From Desulfobacca acetoxidans DSM 11109 (GTDB lineage: Bacteria > Desulfobacterota > Desulfobaccia > Desulfobaccales > Desulfobaccaceae), in contig NC_015388.1 in NCBI RefSeq assembly GCF_000195295.1, positions 1,488,001-1,552,000 on the forward strand: a DNA stretch of 64,000 nt. Reading direction: 5' to 3'. Within the stretch, counting starts at the first letter, position 1. Each line of letters opens with the position of its first letter. Below the pieces are notes generated by a model, which was given only the letters and a program-made list of their open reading frames with translations, had not been told where the DNA came from and searched no databases. Made by a program: the position numbers and the translations under genes. This document shows positions 15,152 through 23,973 of this stretch, one piece after another.

Positions 15152-18133
15152 ATGCCTGCCCGATTAGAGATCATGTTGCGGCCGGAATTGCCGGATGCGG
15201 AAGGGGAAAGCATTCGACGGAAGGCGAAGGAGTATTTCGGCCTGGAATTTTCCCAGGTGCGGGTGATTCAGGTATTGACTCTGGATACCGACCTGAGCCA
15301 GCAAGAGTTAGAGGCTATCCGCTGCGAAGTCTTTACCAACCCGGTAACCGAGCTATCGAGTTACCGGCCCCTGGCCGGCAGCTTTGATTGGGCCGTCTGG
15401 GTAGGACTACGTCCGGGGGTTCGGGACAATCCCGGTGCTACCGCAGTGGAGGCCATTCAGGCATTTATCGGGCGGTTGCTGGCCCCAGAGGCGGCGGTGT
15501 ATGCCTCCAAACTCATTCTTTTTGTTGGCAACGGCATCTCCCAGGCAGACATGGCCACTATCGCCCAGCAGTTGCTGGCCAATGACATCATCCAGCAATT
15601 TCGGATATTTTCCCCGTCCGGGTGGGATTCAGAGGTTGGCCTGGGCATCATCATTCCCAAGGTGCAGCTTGATCATCAACCGACAGTGACCACACTGTCT
15701 ATTGACAGTCTGGAAACCTTGAAGCGGCTGAGCGCCGAACGCCATCTGGCCTTGCAGGAGCAGGACGCACCCATCATCCGGGAGTACTACCTGCGACCGG
15801 AGGTACAGGTTCGGCGTGCGGCCTTGGGCCTGGGGCCGCCCACTGACGTGGAGTTGGAATACCTGGCCCAGGCCAGGAGCGACCACTGCAACCATAACAC
15901 CTTTCGGGGGATGTTTGACTACCATGACCTGGCCAGCGGCGAGCGGCTGACGGTCAATAATCTCTTTAAAACCTGCATTGAACAACCGACCTTGGCTTTG
16001 GCCCAGCAGAAGCCCTGGGTGGCTTCAGTGTTATGGGATAATGCCGGCGCCGGCTCTTTTGATGAGGAGTGGAACTACGTTATCACCGGTGAAACCCACA
16101 ATTCACCTTCCAATATGGAGGCCTACGGCGGTTCTTTGACCGGCATCGTCGGCGTTTATCGGGACCCCTTGGGCACGGGGCGGGCTGCCAAACTGATCGC
16201 CGGCCTGTACGGCTTCTGTGTCGGGCCGCGGGATTATCAAGGACCCTTGCGGCCCCATCTGCATCCCCGGCGATTGCTGGACGGGGTCATCGAAGGAGTA
16301 AAGGACGGCGGCAATAAGAGCGGCATTCCCACCCCTTTGGGGACTGTTTACTTTAATGAGTGCTATTTAGGAAAATGCCTGGTCTTTGTGGCAGCGATCG
16401 GGTTCATGCCGAAACAGGTCAAAGGGACGGACGCCACGCAGAAGACCACCAGCCCCGGCGATCTGATCTTTATGTGCGGCGGTCGGGTGGGCAAAGACGG
16501 CATCCATGGGGTAACCGCCTCCTCAGAGGTGTTCGGGGCTCACACCCCGGCCGGTCATGTGCAGATCGGAGATCCTTATACCCAGAAGAAGATGCACGAT
16601 TTTTTGCTGGAGGCCCGGGATCTGGGCTATATTGCCTTCATTACTGACTGCGGCGGCGGCGGCCTATCTTCGGCTGTCGGCGAGTCGGCCCGGTTTGCTG
16701 GCGGCTGTGAGGTCTGGTTGGATAAAGTGCCCCTCAAATATCAGGGTTTGGATCAATGGGAGATCTGGATCTCAGAGTCTCAGGAACGGATGGTGGTGGC
16801 GGTGCGCCCGGAGCATGCCCCGGACTTCCAGAGGCTCGCGGCTAAACAGGCGGTGGAGGTTACCAATATCGGCCGCTACACCGATACGGGAGTGCTGCAT
16901 CTGCTCTATGCCGGTCAATCCTGCGCCTATATCGACCTGAAGTTTTTAGAGAGCGATTTCCCCCCCTGGCGCTTTGAGGCCGATTGGACACCGCCGGAGC
17001 AGCGCGGTCTGACAGAGCCGGTTCTGGGCGAACCGACGGATCACACCCGGATACTCCGCACCCTGTTGGCCCGCCCCAATATCTGCTCCCGCGAGTGGAT
17101 TGTCCGCCAGTACGATCATGAGGTGCAAGGAAACAGTGTCATCAAACCACTGGTGGGCAAATCCGCTGATATCCCGAGCGACGCCGTGGTCATCCGCCCC
17201 CGTCCGGACTCCAACCGCGCCTTGGCCGTCAGCATGGCCCTGCATCCGGCCTACGGCCAGGTCGACGCCTACCATATGACCGCCGCCAGCATTGACGAGG
17301 CAGTCCGGCGTCTCCTGGCGGTGGGTGGCAGACTGGATCACCTCGGCGGCGTCGACAACTTCTGTTGGCCCAGCATCCGGTTCGATCCGGAGAAGAATCC
17401 CGACGGCCGATTCAAGGCGGCCCAACTGGTGCGGGCCAACTGGGCATTGAGGGATTATTGTCTGGCCTATGGCATCCCCTTGCTTTCCGGCAAAGACAGC
17501 ATGTACATCGACGGCCATCTGCCGGGAAAGTTCGGTGAAACCCATAAGATTTCCGGATTCCCGACCCTGCTGTTCACCGCGGTGAGCGTTATCCCCGATG
17601 CGACACAATGTCTTACTCTGGACCTAAAAGAACCGGGGGATTATATCTATCTGTTGGGAGAAACCCGGCCGGAATTGGGTGGATCGGAGTTTTATGAGCT
17701 TCTGGGCTATGTCGGACTCAGGGTTCCGCAAACCCAAGCCGGTGATTTCCTCACCTACTATCAAAAAGTGGAAGCCTGTATCGAAGCTGGGTTGCTGGCC
17801 TCGTGCCATGGCATTTATCGGGGGGGGCTGGCAGTGCATTTAGCCATGGCGGCCATGGCGGGAGAACTGGGTCTCGAGGTTGAATTAGCGGCGGCGGCCG
17901 GGTCTGCGATAGCGGCGCTCTATTCTGAGTCTACCGGTCGGTTTTTGGTTAGCGTCGCCCCTGGGGATCAGGCGAGATTCGAGGCCCTGATGCAGGGATC
18001 GCCGCTTCTGCAATTGGGACGGGTGCGAAGCGATGATCACTTTCTGGTAACCTGGAACGGCCAACTGCTGATCCAGGCCGATGTAAGAGAACTGAAGGCT
18101 GATTGGCGGCAGCGGTTCGCCGAGCTGATCTGA
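15152..18133 (+). CDS. purL: Phosphoribosylformylglycinamidine synthase, fused PurS-PurL form without glutaminase
   Basis: FGAM synthase catalyses the ATP-dependent amidation of FGAR in purine synthesis. Residues 1-200 contain two PurS-like repeats (LTLDTDLSQQELEAIRCEVF with FTNPVTEL, and ISQADMATIAQQLLANDIIQ). The rest is PurL, with the signature ARSDHCNHNTF, the ATP/FGAR motif GETHNSPSNMEAYGG, DGGNKSGIPTPLGTVYFNEC and a second AIR-synthase-like half (GGVDNFCWPSIRFDPE, LSGKDSMYIDG). At 993 residues it lacks the C-terminal glutamine amidotransferase domain of the roughly 1300-residue E. coli enzyme, so a separate PurQ must supply ammonia. AAGGAACC precedes ATG 15152. Confidence 0.95.
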   Translation: MPARLEIMLRPELPDAEGESIRRKAKEYFGLEFSQVRVIQVLTLDTDLSQQELEAIRCEVFTNPVTELSSYRPLAGSFDWAVWVGLRPGVRDNPGATAVEAIQAFIGRLLAPEAAVYASKLILFVGNGISQADMATIAQQLLANDIIQQFRIFSPSGWDSEVGLGIIIPKVQLDHQPTVTTLSIDSLETLKRLSAERHLALQEQDAPIIREYYLRPEVQVRRAALGLGPPTDVELEYLAQARSDHCNHNTFRGMFDYHDLASGERLTVNNLFKTCIEQPTLALAQQKPWVASVLWDNAGAGSFDEEWNYVITGETHNSPSNMEAYGGSLTGIVGVYRDPLGTGRAAKLIAGLYGFCVGPRDYQGPLRPHLHPRRLLDGVIEGVKDGGNKSGIPTPLGTVYFNECYLGKCLVFVAAIGFMPKQVKGTDATQKTTSPGDLIFMCGGRVGKDGIHGVTASSEVFGAHTPAGHVQIGDPYTQKKMHDFLLEARDLGYIAFITDCGGGGLSSAVGESARFAGGCEVWLDKVPLKYQGLDQWEIWISESQERMVVAVRPEHAPDFQRLAAKQAVEVTNIGRYTDTGVLHLLYAGQSCAYIDLKFLESDFPPWRFEADWTPPEQRGLTEPVLGEPTDHTRILRTLLARPNICSREWIVRQYDHEVQGNSVIKPLVGKSADIPSDAVVIRPRPDSNRALAVSMALHPAYGQVDAYHMTAASIDEAVRRLLAVGGRLDHLGGVDNFCWPSIRFDPEKNPDGRFKAAQLVRANWALRDYCLAYGIPLLSGKDSMYIDGHLPGKFGETHKISGFPTLLFTAVSVIPDATQCLTLDLKEPGDYIYLLGETRPELGGSEFYELLGYVGLRVPQTQAGDFLTYYQKVEACIEAGLLASCHGIYRGGLAVHLAMAAMAGELGLEVELAAAAGSAIAALYSESTGRFLVSVAPGDQARFEALMQGSPLLQLGRVRSDDHFLVTWNGQLLIQADVRELKADWRQRFAELI

Positions 18134-18240
18134 TCCGGTCCGGCACAGGCCAGGAAGCCCAAGAAAATGATAAGTTGTTTTCAGGGTCTGTGGTTATTTA
18201 TCAATAATGACAATCTGTTTTAGGATTATAAGGAGTTGTG

Positions 18241-18663
18241 ATGCACGCTGAGATTCTGGTGCTGCATTTTCCCAAAGATATCGTCGATCGACCCATCATT
18301 TATCGTCTGGTCAAGGACTTTGATCTGGAATTCAATCTGCTCAAAGCGACGATCTCCCCCCGCCGAGAAGGCATTATTGTGCTGGAACTGAGAGGCCACC
18401 CCAAAAACTTCCGGCAAGGGGTAAAGTATCTAAAAGATTCCGGCGTCAAGGTCCAGCGGGTGGCCAGCGACGTGCGGCGCAACGAAGAGCGGTGTTACCA
18501 ATGCGGCGTCTGCACTGCGGTCTGTCCTACCGGGGCCTTGTATGTGAAGCGGCCGGAAATGGAGATAGTTTTTGATCCGAGCAAATGCAGTGCCTGCGAA
18601 CTGTGTTGCCCGGTCTGCCCGGCCCGGGCCATGGAAGTGGAGATCAATCGCAATGTCGTCTGA
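18241..18663 (+). CDS. NIL-domain 2[4Fe-4S] ferredoxin
   Basis: The 140-residue protein has an N-terminal NIL domain (residues about 1-75, the ligand-binding fold first known from the methionine ABC ATPase MetN) and a C-terminal ferredoxin. The clusters are C85-x2-C88-x2-C91-x3-C95P and C116-x2-C119-x2-C122-x3-C126P. The ATG at 18241 has AAGGAG 7 bases upstream; a GTG directly before it is less likely. Proteins of this build are common in anaerobes and methanogens, with proposed roles in sulfur or homocysteine chemistry. Its job here is not shown by neighbours. Confidence 0.9.
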   Translation: MHAEILVLHFPKDIVDRPIIYRLVKDFDLEFNLLKATISPRREGIIVLELRGHPKNFRQGVKYLKDSGVKVQRVASDVRRNEERCYQCGVCTAVCPTGALYVKRPEMEIVFDPSKCSACELCCPVCPARAMEVEINRNVV

Positions 18664-18705
18664 GCGGTGCGAGGCAAGGTTTTTTTTGAGAGATTATTTC
18701 CTTTG

Positions 18706-19884
18706 ATGAGCAGCATATCCCGCCCCCAGGCTTCCTCTGCCCTTGACCGGCTACCGTCTTTTTTTATTTACGCCCTGTCGTTGTTGATGTCGGGAGTCTA
18801 TTTCTTCCTCCCCCTGTACCTGAAGAACAATCTTCACTTCAGCGGCCTCCAGATCGGAGTACTCTATGCCGCCGCCAGCCTGAACGCCCTGCTGGTCACC
18901 TTCCCTTTAGGGGTGGCTGGCGACCGCTATCCCCTGCTCCAGATCTTGCGAGGGGCACTCATCCTCAGCGCCCTCTGTCTCTGGGGTCTGGGTTATCTCA
19001 CCGATTATTTCCCGTATCTGGCGGCATTTTGGGGTTTTGGTCTGGGTCTGCAGGCCTTTCGGATCGCTCTGGACACCCTGCTCTTTAAATCTGCCGGGGC
19101 TGATGCCATCCGCAGCCTGGCCCGCTACAACTCCTGGCGCATGGCTGGCATGATGACCGGCACCCTGTTGGGGGGCCTGCTCTTCCACCGGCTGGGGTTT
19201 GATGTCTCTCTACAGCTATTGGCCCTGGCACCGCTGCTGCTCCTGGCGCCGACCTATCGGCTGCCCCGTCTAAAGATGCACTATAGTCCTTTGCGGCAAT
19301 ATGGCCGTGATTTCCTCACCCGCCCGGTACTCTTCTTCTCCACCTGGCTCTTTCTCTTCTGCCTGCATTGGGGAGCCGAAACCACCAGCTATGGACTTTT
19401 CCTGCGGGAACGCTTAGGTCTCGACCTCCAGGGGATGGGTCTCTATATGGCGGTGGAATTCGCTGTCCTGGCCATCACCGCCTATGTCTATGGCCGCTTT
19501 TGGTATGGCCGCCTGTCCCCTCTCCTATTTCTCAGCCTGGCCCTGCTCACCTCCGGCCTGGGTCATATCTTCATGACCATTCCCCAGGTCGGCATCTCGT
19601 TGGGTTGGCGGGTAGTTCACGGCTTTGGCGACGCCCTGATCCTGATGGAAAGCTACACCACTATCGCCCGACTTTTTCAGGTGGACCGCATCGGCGGCAA
19701 TTCCAGTCTGATCAACCTGGTGAGCGTCTCCGGCAGTTTTGTCGGAGCATTAATATTCGGGCCCTTGGGGGCCGGCTACGGGTATCAATGGCCGCTCATC
19801 GTCTCCGGGATTTTCACCCTGGCCCTTATCCCCCTGGCCTTTTGGGGTTTAAGAAACAAATCCTCTCTCCACCGGTTTTCCTGA
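18706..19884 (+). CDS. MFS transporter
   Basis: About 392 residues and 12 hydrophobic segments. The loop GVAGDRYPLLQILRG occupies the position of the MFS motif A between helices 2 and 3. Strong hydrophobic pairs continue to IVSGIFTLALIPLAFWGL near the end. The frame also allows a GTG start at 18667, but ATG 18706 begins a normal N-terminal cytoplasmic tail. It starts 42 bases after the ferredoxin gene and may share its transcript. The substrate cannot be inferred. It converges on the ferredoxin gene at 19897. Confidence 0.75.
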   Translation: MSSISRPQASSALDRLPSFFIYALSLLMSGVYFFLPLYLKNNLHFSGLQIGVLYAAASLNALLVTFPLGVAGDRYPLLQILRGALILSALCLWGLGYLTDYFPYLAAFWGFGLGLQAFRIALDTLLFKSAGADAIRSLARYNSWRMAGMMTGTLLGGLLFHRLGFDVSLQLLALAPLLLLAPTYRLPRLKMHYSPLRQYGRDFLTRPVLFFSTWLFLFCLHWGAETTSYGLFLRERLGLDLQGMGLYMAVEFAVLAITAYVYGRFWYGRLSPLLFLSLALLTSGLGHIFMTIPQVGISLGWRVVHGFGDALILMESYTTIARLFQVDRIGGNSSLINLVSVSGSFVGALIFGPLGAGYGYQWPLIVSGIFTLALIPLAFWGLRNKSSLHRFS

Positions 19885-19896
19885 TTATCCCCTTCT

Positions 19897-20643
19897 TCAG
19901 GCGGCCAATTTCTCCCGGCTGACAATCTGGCCCTGAGCCCCGATGACCACCTGTTCGTGGGGAATTCTTTTCCCGGCGGCAGCCATGCCCTTCTCCACGA
20001 TATGGCCCAGACCGGCGCAACAGGGTACCTCCATGATGACCGTGGTGACATGCCGGATTTCCGCCTTCTGAAAAATGGCGGCAAATTTCTCGATGTACTC
20101 CTGGATATCATCGAATTTGGGGCAGCCGATCAACACCACTTTGCCCGGCAACAGTTCCTGATGAACACCCGGATAGGCGAGGGCACTACAGTCGGCCAAG
20201 ACCAAAAGATCGGCATGTTTGAGAAAGGGGGCGTCGGGAGGTACCAGTTTGATCTTCACCGGCCAATTACTCAGGGCCGACACCCGGTCCATCGGCTCAA
20301 CCCCTTGAGGAGAGGAAGGACGAAGGGGCGCGAAACTCTGTACCTGGATCGAGGGACAACCGCAGGCCAGGGATGAAACCGGTGGTTCTGTCTGCTCCCG
20401 GTTCTTTAGATATTCTTCCACGGCATGTTCGTCAAAATCATCTGCTTCACGTTCAATGATCCGCAAGGCGCCTCGGGGGCACTCCCCCAGACAGGCCCCC
20501 AGGCCATCGCAGTACTTCTCCGCTACCAACTGCGCTTTGCCCTCCACGATCTGGATAGCCCCTTCGGCGCAGGAGGGCACGCATTGGCCGCAGCCGTCAC
20601 ATTTCTCCGGATCTATTTCGATAATCTTCCGCATTATCTTCAT
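19897..20643 (-). CDS. Ferredoxin-type Fe-S protein of the hcp region
   Basis: The 248-residue protein opens with a complete cluster motif (CDGCGQCVPSC) and a second motif in which the second Cys is Leu (YCDGLGACLGEC), a form I associate with this family. The C-terminal 150 residues carry further conserved Cys groups (ACGCPSIQ, DCSALAYPG, IGCPKFDD, EVPCCAGLGHIV) typical of the 4Fe-4S proteins found near hcp in anaerobes. It probably passes electrons. It is the last of three minus-strand genes with the HD protein and hcp. Confidence 0.8.
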   Translation of the reverse strand: MKIMRKIIEIDPEKCDGCGQCVPSCAEGAIQIVEGKAQLVAEKYCDGLGACLGECPRGALRIIEREADDFDEHAVEEYLKNREQTEPPVSSLACGCPSIQVQSFAPLRPSSPQGVEPMDRVSALSNWPVKIKLVPPDAPFLKHADLLVLADCSALAYPGVHQELLPGKVVLIGCPKFDDIQEYIEKFAAIFQKAEIRHVTTVIMEVPCCAGLGHIVEKGMAAAGKRIPHEQVVIGAQGQIVSREKLAA

Positions 20644-20662
20644 GGGTTGATCTCCAGGGTTA

Positions 20663-20693
20663 TTTGGGGCAAAGACAAGATTCGCCCGTACAG
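20663..20693. repeat. R2-type dispersed repeat fragment
   Basis: TTTGGGGCAAAGACAAGATT, then CGCCCGTACAG matches the first block of the repeats at 12664 and 26208. It lies between the ferredoxin and HD-protein genes. Confidence 0.5.
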
Positions 20694-20753
20694 ATAGAAA
20701 TTAAGTTTACGGATTATGTGTGATTTTTAGATAATGACCATCACTTTCCTCTC

Positions 20754-21512
20754 CTACGACTGCGAAGCCTGAGGCTTCCGGCAGTGTTTGGCCAACTCTT
20801 GGGAGGCCAATTCCCGTCCGCTCGGGGTGAGGAACCTGTTGGCCAGAAGGCCTTCCAGCTCCTCCGGGCTCAAGGGATGCTCCTTGGCACTCTCTTCCAG
20901 GTCAGCCAGCATCTTGGCATCATAATATATCTTGAAATTCTGGTTTTCGTTGGCGCCGGGGGCGTCTACATAGCTGATGATATCGCAGACCTCATCAATC
21001 AGCTTGGGGTTGGCCCCTAAATTTGTCAGGATTTCTCTGGCTGCAGCCGGTGCCTCTATCTCCTGCAAGCGCGGTTCGTCGCTCTGATATTTTTCCCACG
21101 CCTCCTTAGCGCCAACGCTGTGCAGATAAGCCGCGCTGAGAATAACCGCCAGGTTGCCTCGCTCCTGCTTGCCGATCTGCTCGGCGTACCGCGCTACCCG
21201 GGTAGCGTGGCCGACGCGCCGGAAATCTTTTCCCAGATATCGCTTAACGGCAATAGCCACTCGATCTTTAAACAGGTCCTCCCGGCCGGCCAGAAGTTCC
21301 GGCGGCAGGACGCCCAGACATTGTTCGGCGTATTTACAGTAAGAAGCGCAGCCGAAATCCAGCTTGGGATTAATCATACGCTCGCCGCACTTCTTGCAGC
21401 GCCGGCTGACTTCATCTTTAAAAAACTCTATTTCGCTGCCACAGTGGGGGCATTTAGCTTCAAAAACGGCGCCTGGCTTCCAGTAGCGCGTATCTTGTCC
21501 GGGGCATTGCAT
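20754..21512 (-). CDS. HD-domain protein with N-terminal zinc-ribbon-like motif
   Basis: About 252 residues. The N-terminus has two CxxC pairs (AKCPHCGSEI, RRCKKCGERM) resembling a zinc ribbon, followed by a Cys-rich patch (CASYCKYAEQC). The middle contains an HD-type phosphohydrolase helix set (GHATRVARYAEQIG, AAYLHSVGAKE), although the second His-Asp pair reads LHS rather than LHD. The ATG at 21512 is preceded by GGGAG at 7 bases; the longer frame runs into an R1 repeat. It lies between the hcp-region ferredoxin and hcp. Catalytic activity is uncertain because of the altered HD residue. Confidence 0.7.
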   Translation of the reverse strand: MQCPGQDTRYWKPGAVFEAKCPHCGSEIEFFKDEVSRRCKKCGERMINPKLDFGCASYCKYAEQCLGVLPPELLAGREDLFKDRVAIAVKRYLGKDFRRVGHATRVARYAEQIGKQERGNLAVILSAAYLHSVGAKEAWEKYQSDEPRLQEIEAPAAAREILTNLGANPKLIDEVCDIISYVDAPGANENQNFKIYYDAKMLADLEESAKEHPLSPEELEGLLANRFLTPSGRELASQELAKHCRKPQASQS

Positions 21513-21526
21513 ATGCTGACTCCCTT

Positions 21527-21985
21527 GCATAAAAACAGTGGGCCGTGGGCAGTGGGCCGCCGCCATACCCATGCACAGGCCAGGAGGCCTATGCTACCAA
21601 TCATTCTTTCATACTTCGTTGTGTTCTTGAGAACATGTGAACTTGTATAAAAACAGTGAGCCGTGAGCCGTGAGCCGTGAGCAGCAAAAACATTATTGTG
21701 AGCAGCCGCCACGATTCTGTTTTTATGCTTCGTTGTGTTCTTGAGAACATGTGAACTTGTATAAAAACAGTGAGCCGTGAGCCGTGAGCCGTGAGCAGCA
21801 AAAACATTATTGTGAGCAGCCGCCACGATTCTGTTTTTATGCTTCGTTGTGTTCGGCAGAACATGAGCACTTATATGAGAATCCCTTTTTTGGCAGGCCG
21901 ATCTCTTAATTCATATCTCACAGCGCATCCCGCCTTAATCAACATCCTCATATTTCGTTGTGTTACCCAGAACCTGATGATTAAC
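21527..21985 (-). repeat. R1 mini-array, four units with a 114-bp tandem duplication
   Basis: Read on the minus strand, four consecutive units each begin with a GTTCT-N2to4-AGAAC-like hairpin followed by ACAACGAA. The middle two (21642-21755 and from 21756) are direct copies with the AATCGTGGCGG interior, period-7 (GCTCACG) words and CTGTTTTTATACAAG tail. The outer units have unrelated interiors, one R3-like (GGCCTCCTGGCCTGTGC). The array fills the gap between hcp and the HD protein and overlaps the last bases of hcp. Confidence 0.8.
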
Positions 21986-23609
21986 CCAAAATCGCCTTCA
22001 GGTCCTCCTCGGCGCTGGTAATCGGTTTAAGATCAAAATTCTTTACCAGGGCGTCCAGGACGTTGGGCGTAACAAAGGCCGGTAGACTGGGACCTAAACG
22101 GATGTCCTTAACCCCAAGATAAAGCAGGGTCAACAGAATGGCAACGGCCTTCTGCTCATACCAGGAAAGGATCATCGATAATGGCAGGTCGTTGATTCCG
22201 ATACCAAAGGCCTTGGCCAGGGCTGCAGCAATCTGAATGGCGGAATAGGCGTCATTGCACTGGCCGACGTCCAGGAGGCGGGGAATACCCCCGATGTCGC
22301 CCAGGTCTTTGTCAAAAAACTTGAATTTGCCGCAGGCCAGGGTAAGCACGACTGTATCCTTGGGAGCCTTCTCGACAAACTCGGTGTAATAGTTGCGGGA
22401 GGCTTTGGCCCCATCGCAGCCGCCCACCAGGAAGAAGTGGCGAATCTGCTTGTTTTTTACCGCCTCGATGATCTGCCCGGCCACGCCCAGGACGGTGTTA
22501 TGAGCAAAGCCCACCATGACGCTGCGGCCGTTGCTGTCTTCGGTAAAACCGGGTAATTTTAGGGCCTTCTCAATTACCGGGGTGAAGTCTTTATCGGCGA
22601 TATGCCTGACTCCCGGCCATCCCACCAATCCGGTAGTAAAGATATGGTCCATATAGGTTTCGGCCGGTTTCTGGATACAGTTGGTGGTCATGAGGATAGC
22701 GCCGGGGAATTGAGGAAATTCCTTGCCTTGGTTCTGCCAGGCCGTGCCATAGTGGCCATAAAAATGGGGATATTTCTTCAGGCCGGGGTAGCCGTGGGTG
22801 GGTAGCATCTCACCGTGGGTATAGACATAGATGCCTTTGCCCTCGCTCTGTTGCAGGATCAACTCCATATCGACCAGGTCATGGCCGGAAACTAAGATGG
22901 CCTTTCCCTTTTTGGCCCCGAGAGGAACCTTGGTGGGAACCGGATGGCCATAACGGCCGGTGTTGCCGGCGTCCAGGAGCTCCATGGCCCGCAGGTTGAT
23001 TTCACCGCATTTTAAGACCAGCGACAATAAATCGGGAACGGCCAGTTTCGGGTCCAGCATCGCGGCCAGACCTTCGTGCACAAAGGCATAGACTTTTTCA
23101 TCCTCCTGCCCTAAAATCTCGGCATGGTCGGCATAGGCGGCCACCCCTTTGAGACCGAAGAGCAGAGTGTGCTTCAAGGACAAGGCATCCGCGTCCGGGG
23201 CCGGATAGGTGGTAATGGCCACTTCCTCCCCCTGCTTCACCAAATCCGCCAGACCGGAGGCCGGTTGGAAGGTGGCTGGACCGCCAGAGAATTCCGCGTT
23301 ACCGCCGGAGGCTTTGACTTTGGCTTTCAAGGCCTCCCGGTGTTTGACGCACTCATTGATCCAGGCAACAAAACGGGACGGATCAAAGTCCACATTGGTC
23401 AGGGTGGCAAAGGTGGCCTGCTGCGTGAAGACGTTAACCCCCTTGTCGCTGACGCCCACCCTGCGACCCTCTAGAGCCACCTGGGACAGGCCGACGAGGG
23501 CATAGATCAAAAGATCCTGCAAGGCGGCAACATCGGGCTTCTTGCCACAAACTCCCAGTACGGTGCAGGCTTCGCCTTTGGCGGTCTGTTCGCATTGATA
23601 ACAAAACAT
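21981..23609 (-). CDS. hcp: Hybrid cluster protein (hydroxylamine/NO reductase)
   Basis: The 542-residue protein has the N-terminal cluster motif CYQCEQTAKGEACTVLGVCG and the later hybrid-cluster ligand regions (VSGHDLVDMELILQQ, THGEMLPTHGYPG, LTLACGKFKF, LDVGQCNDAYSA). Hcp protects anaerobes against nitrosative stress; NO reduction and protein S-nitrosylase activities are documented in E. coli. The spacing of the N-terminal Cys residues fits the short-spaced (anaerobe) class. It is divergent from a Crp/Fnr-family regulator with an operator between them, the usual HcpR arrangement. Confidence 0.97.
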   Translation of the reverse strand: MFCYQCEQTAKGEACTVLGVCGKKPDVAALQDLLIYALVGLSQVALEGRRVGVSDKGVNVFTQQATFATLTNVDFDPSRFVAWINECVKHREALKAKVKASGGNAEFSGGPATFQPASGLADLVKQGEEVAITTYPAPDADALSLKHTLLFGLKGVAAYADHAEILGQEDEKVYAFVHEGLAAMLDPKLAVPDLLSLVLKCGEINLRAMELLDAGNTGRYGHPVPTKVPLGAKKGKAILVSGHDLVDMELILQQSEGKGIYVYTHGEMLPTHGYPGLKKYPHFYGHYGTAWQNQGKEFPQFPGAILMTTNCIQKPAETYMDHIFTTGLVGWPGVRHIADKDFTPVIEKALKLPGFTEDSNGRSVMVGFAHNTVLGVAGQIIEAVKNKQIRHFFLVGGCDGAKASRNYYTEFVEKAPKDTVVLTLACGKFKFFDKDLGDIGGIPRLLDVGQCNDAYSAIQIAAALAKAFGIGINDLPLSMILSWYEQKAVAILLTLLYLGVKDIRLGPSLPAFVTPNVLDALVKNFDLKPITSAEEDLKAILG

Positions 23610-23640
23610 GGTTTCTCCTCCTGAAAAATATATTTTCTAA

Positions 23641-23654
23641 CTTACACCTGTAAG
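23641..23654. promoter_or_regulatory. Palindrome upstream of hcp
   Basis: CTTACA-CC-TGTAAG is a perfect 6-bp inverted repeat 32 bases upstream of the hcp start. Its half-site differs from TTGA, so whether the neighbouring regulator binds it is unknown. Confidence 0.35.
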
Positions 23655-23839
23655 CGAGGGCTTCACCCGGAGATCTGATTACAACCAGGAAACGCTGCGC
23701 AAAAATTATCGGTAAAAGCTATCTACTGCCCAGACTTGAAATTAAAATTAAAATAATACTTCAGCTATCTGAGATAATAGATCAGGAGCATGGTTGGCGG
23801 TGCCCACCCTACAGCACCAAAGCATCGACAGACCCGTCT

Positions 23840-23862
23840 GTCGGGGCGAATCTTGTATTCGC
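23840..23862. repeat. R2 palindrome
   Basis: GGGGCGAATctTGTATTCGCCCC pairs over its arms. The flank AAGCAACTGAAGTG recurs as GAGCAACTAAAGTG after the related sequence at 36353-36377. It is intergenic in the hcp/crp divergent region. Confidence 0.6.
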
Positions 23863-23916
23863 CCCAAGCAACTGAAGTGTTACAAATTAAAATAATACCG
23901 CCAACTTCGCGTCGCC

Positions 23917-23930
23917 TTGATTTAAGTCAA
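23917..23930. promoter_or_regulatory. FNR/DNR/HcpR-type operator
   Basis: TTGATTTAAGTCAA has the TTGA-N6-TCAA spacing of Crp/Fnr-family sites. It lies 43 bases upstream of the regulator's own start and about 310 from hcp. This suggests autoregulation, with control of hcp possible. Confidence 0.65.
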
Positions 23931-23973
23931 GAAGGCAATTTTTTGCCAAAATTTTCTTGGAGGTTTCTAACCA

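Noticed and set aside
16946-17608. 220-codon minus-strand frame inside purL
   Set aside because: purL is complete and unambiguous; this is a GC-driven antisense frame.
21428-21870. Two overlapping open frames with 38-residue internal repeats over the R1 array
   Set aside because: The 114-bp repeat unit is a multiple of three without stops, so open frames are expected. There is no ribosome site, and the same sequence is clearly intergenic at 4491-4615.
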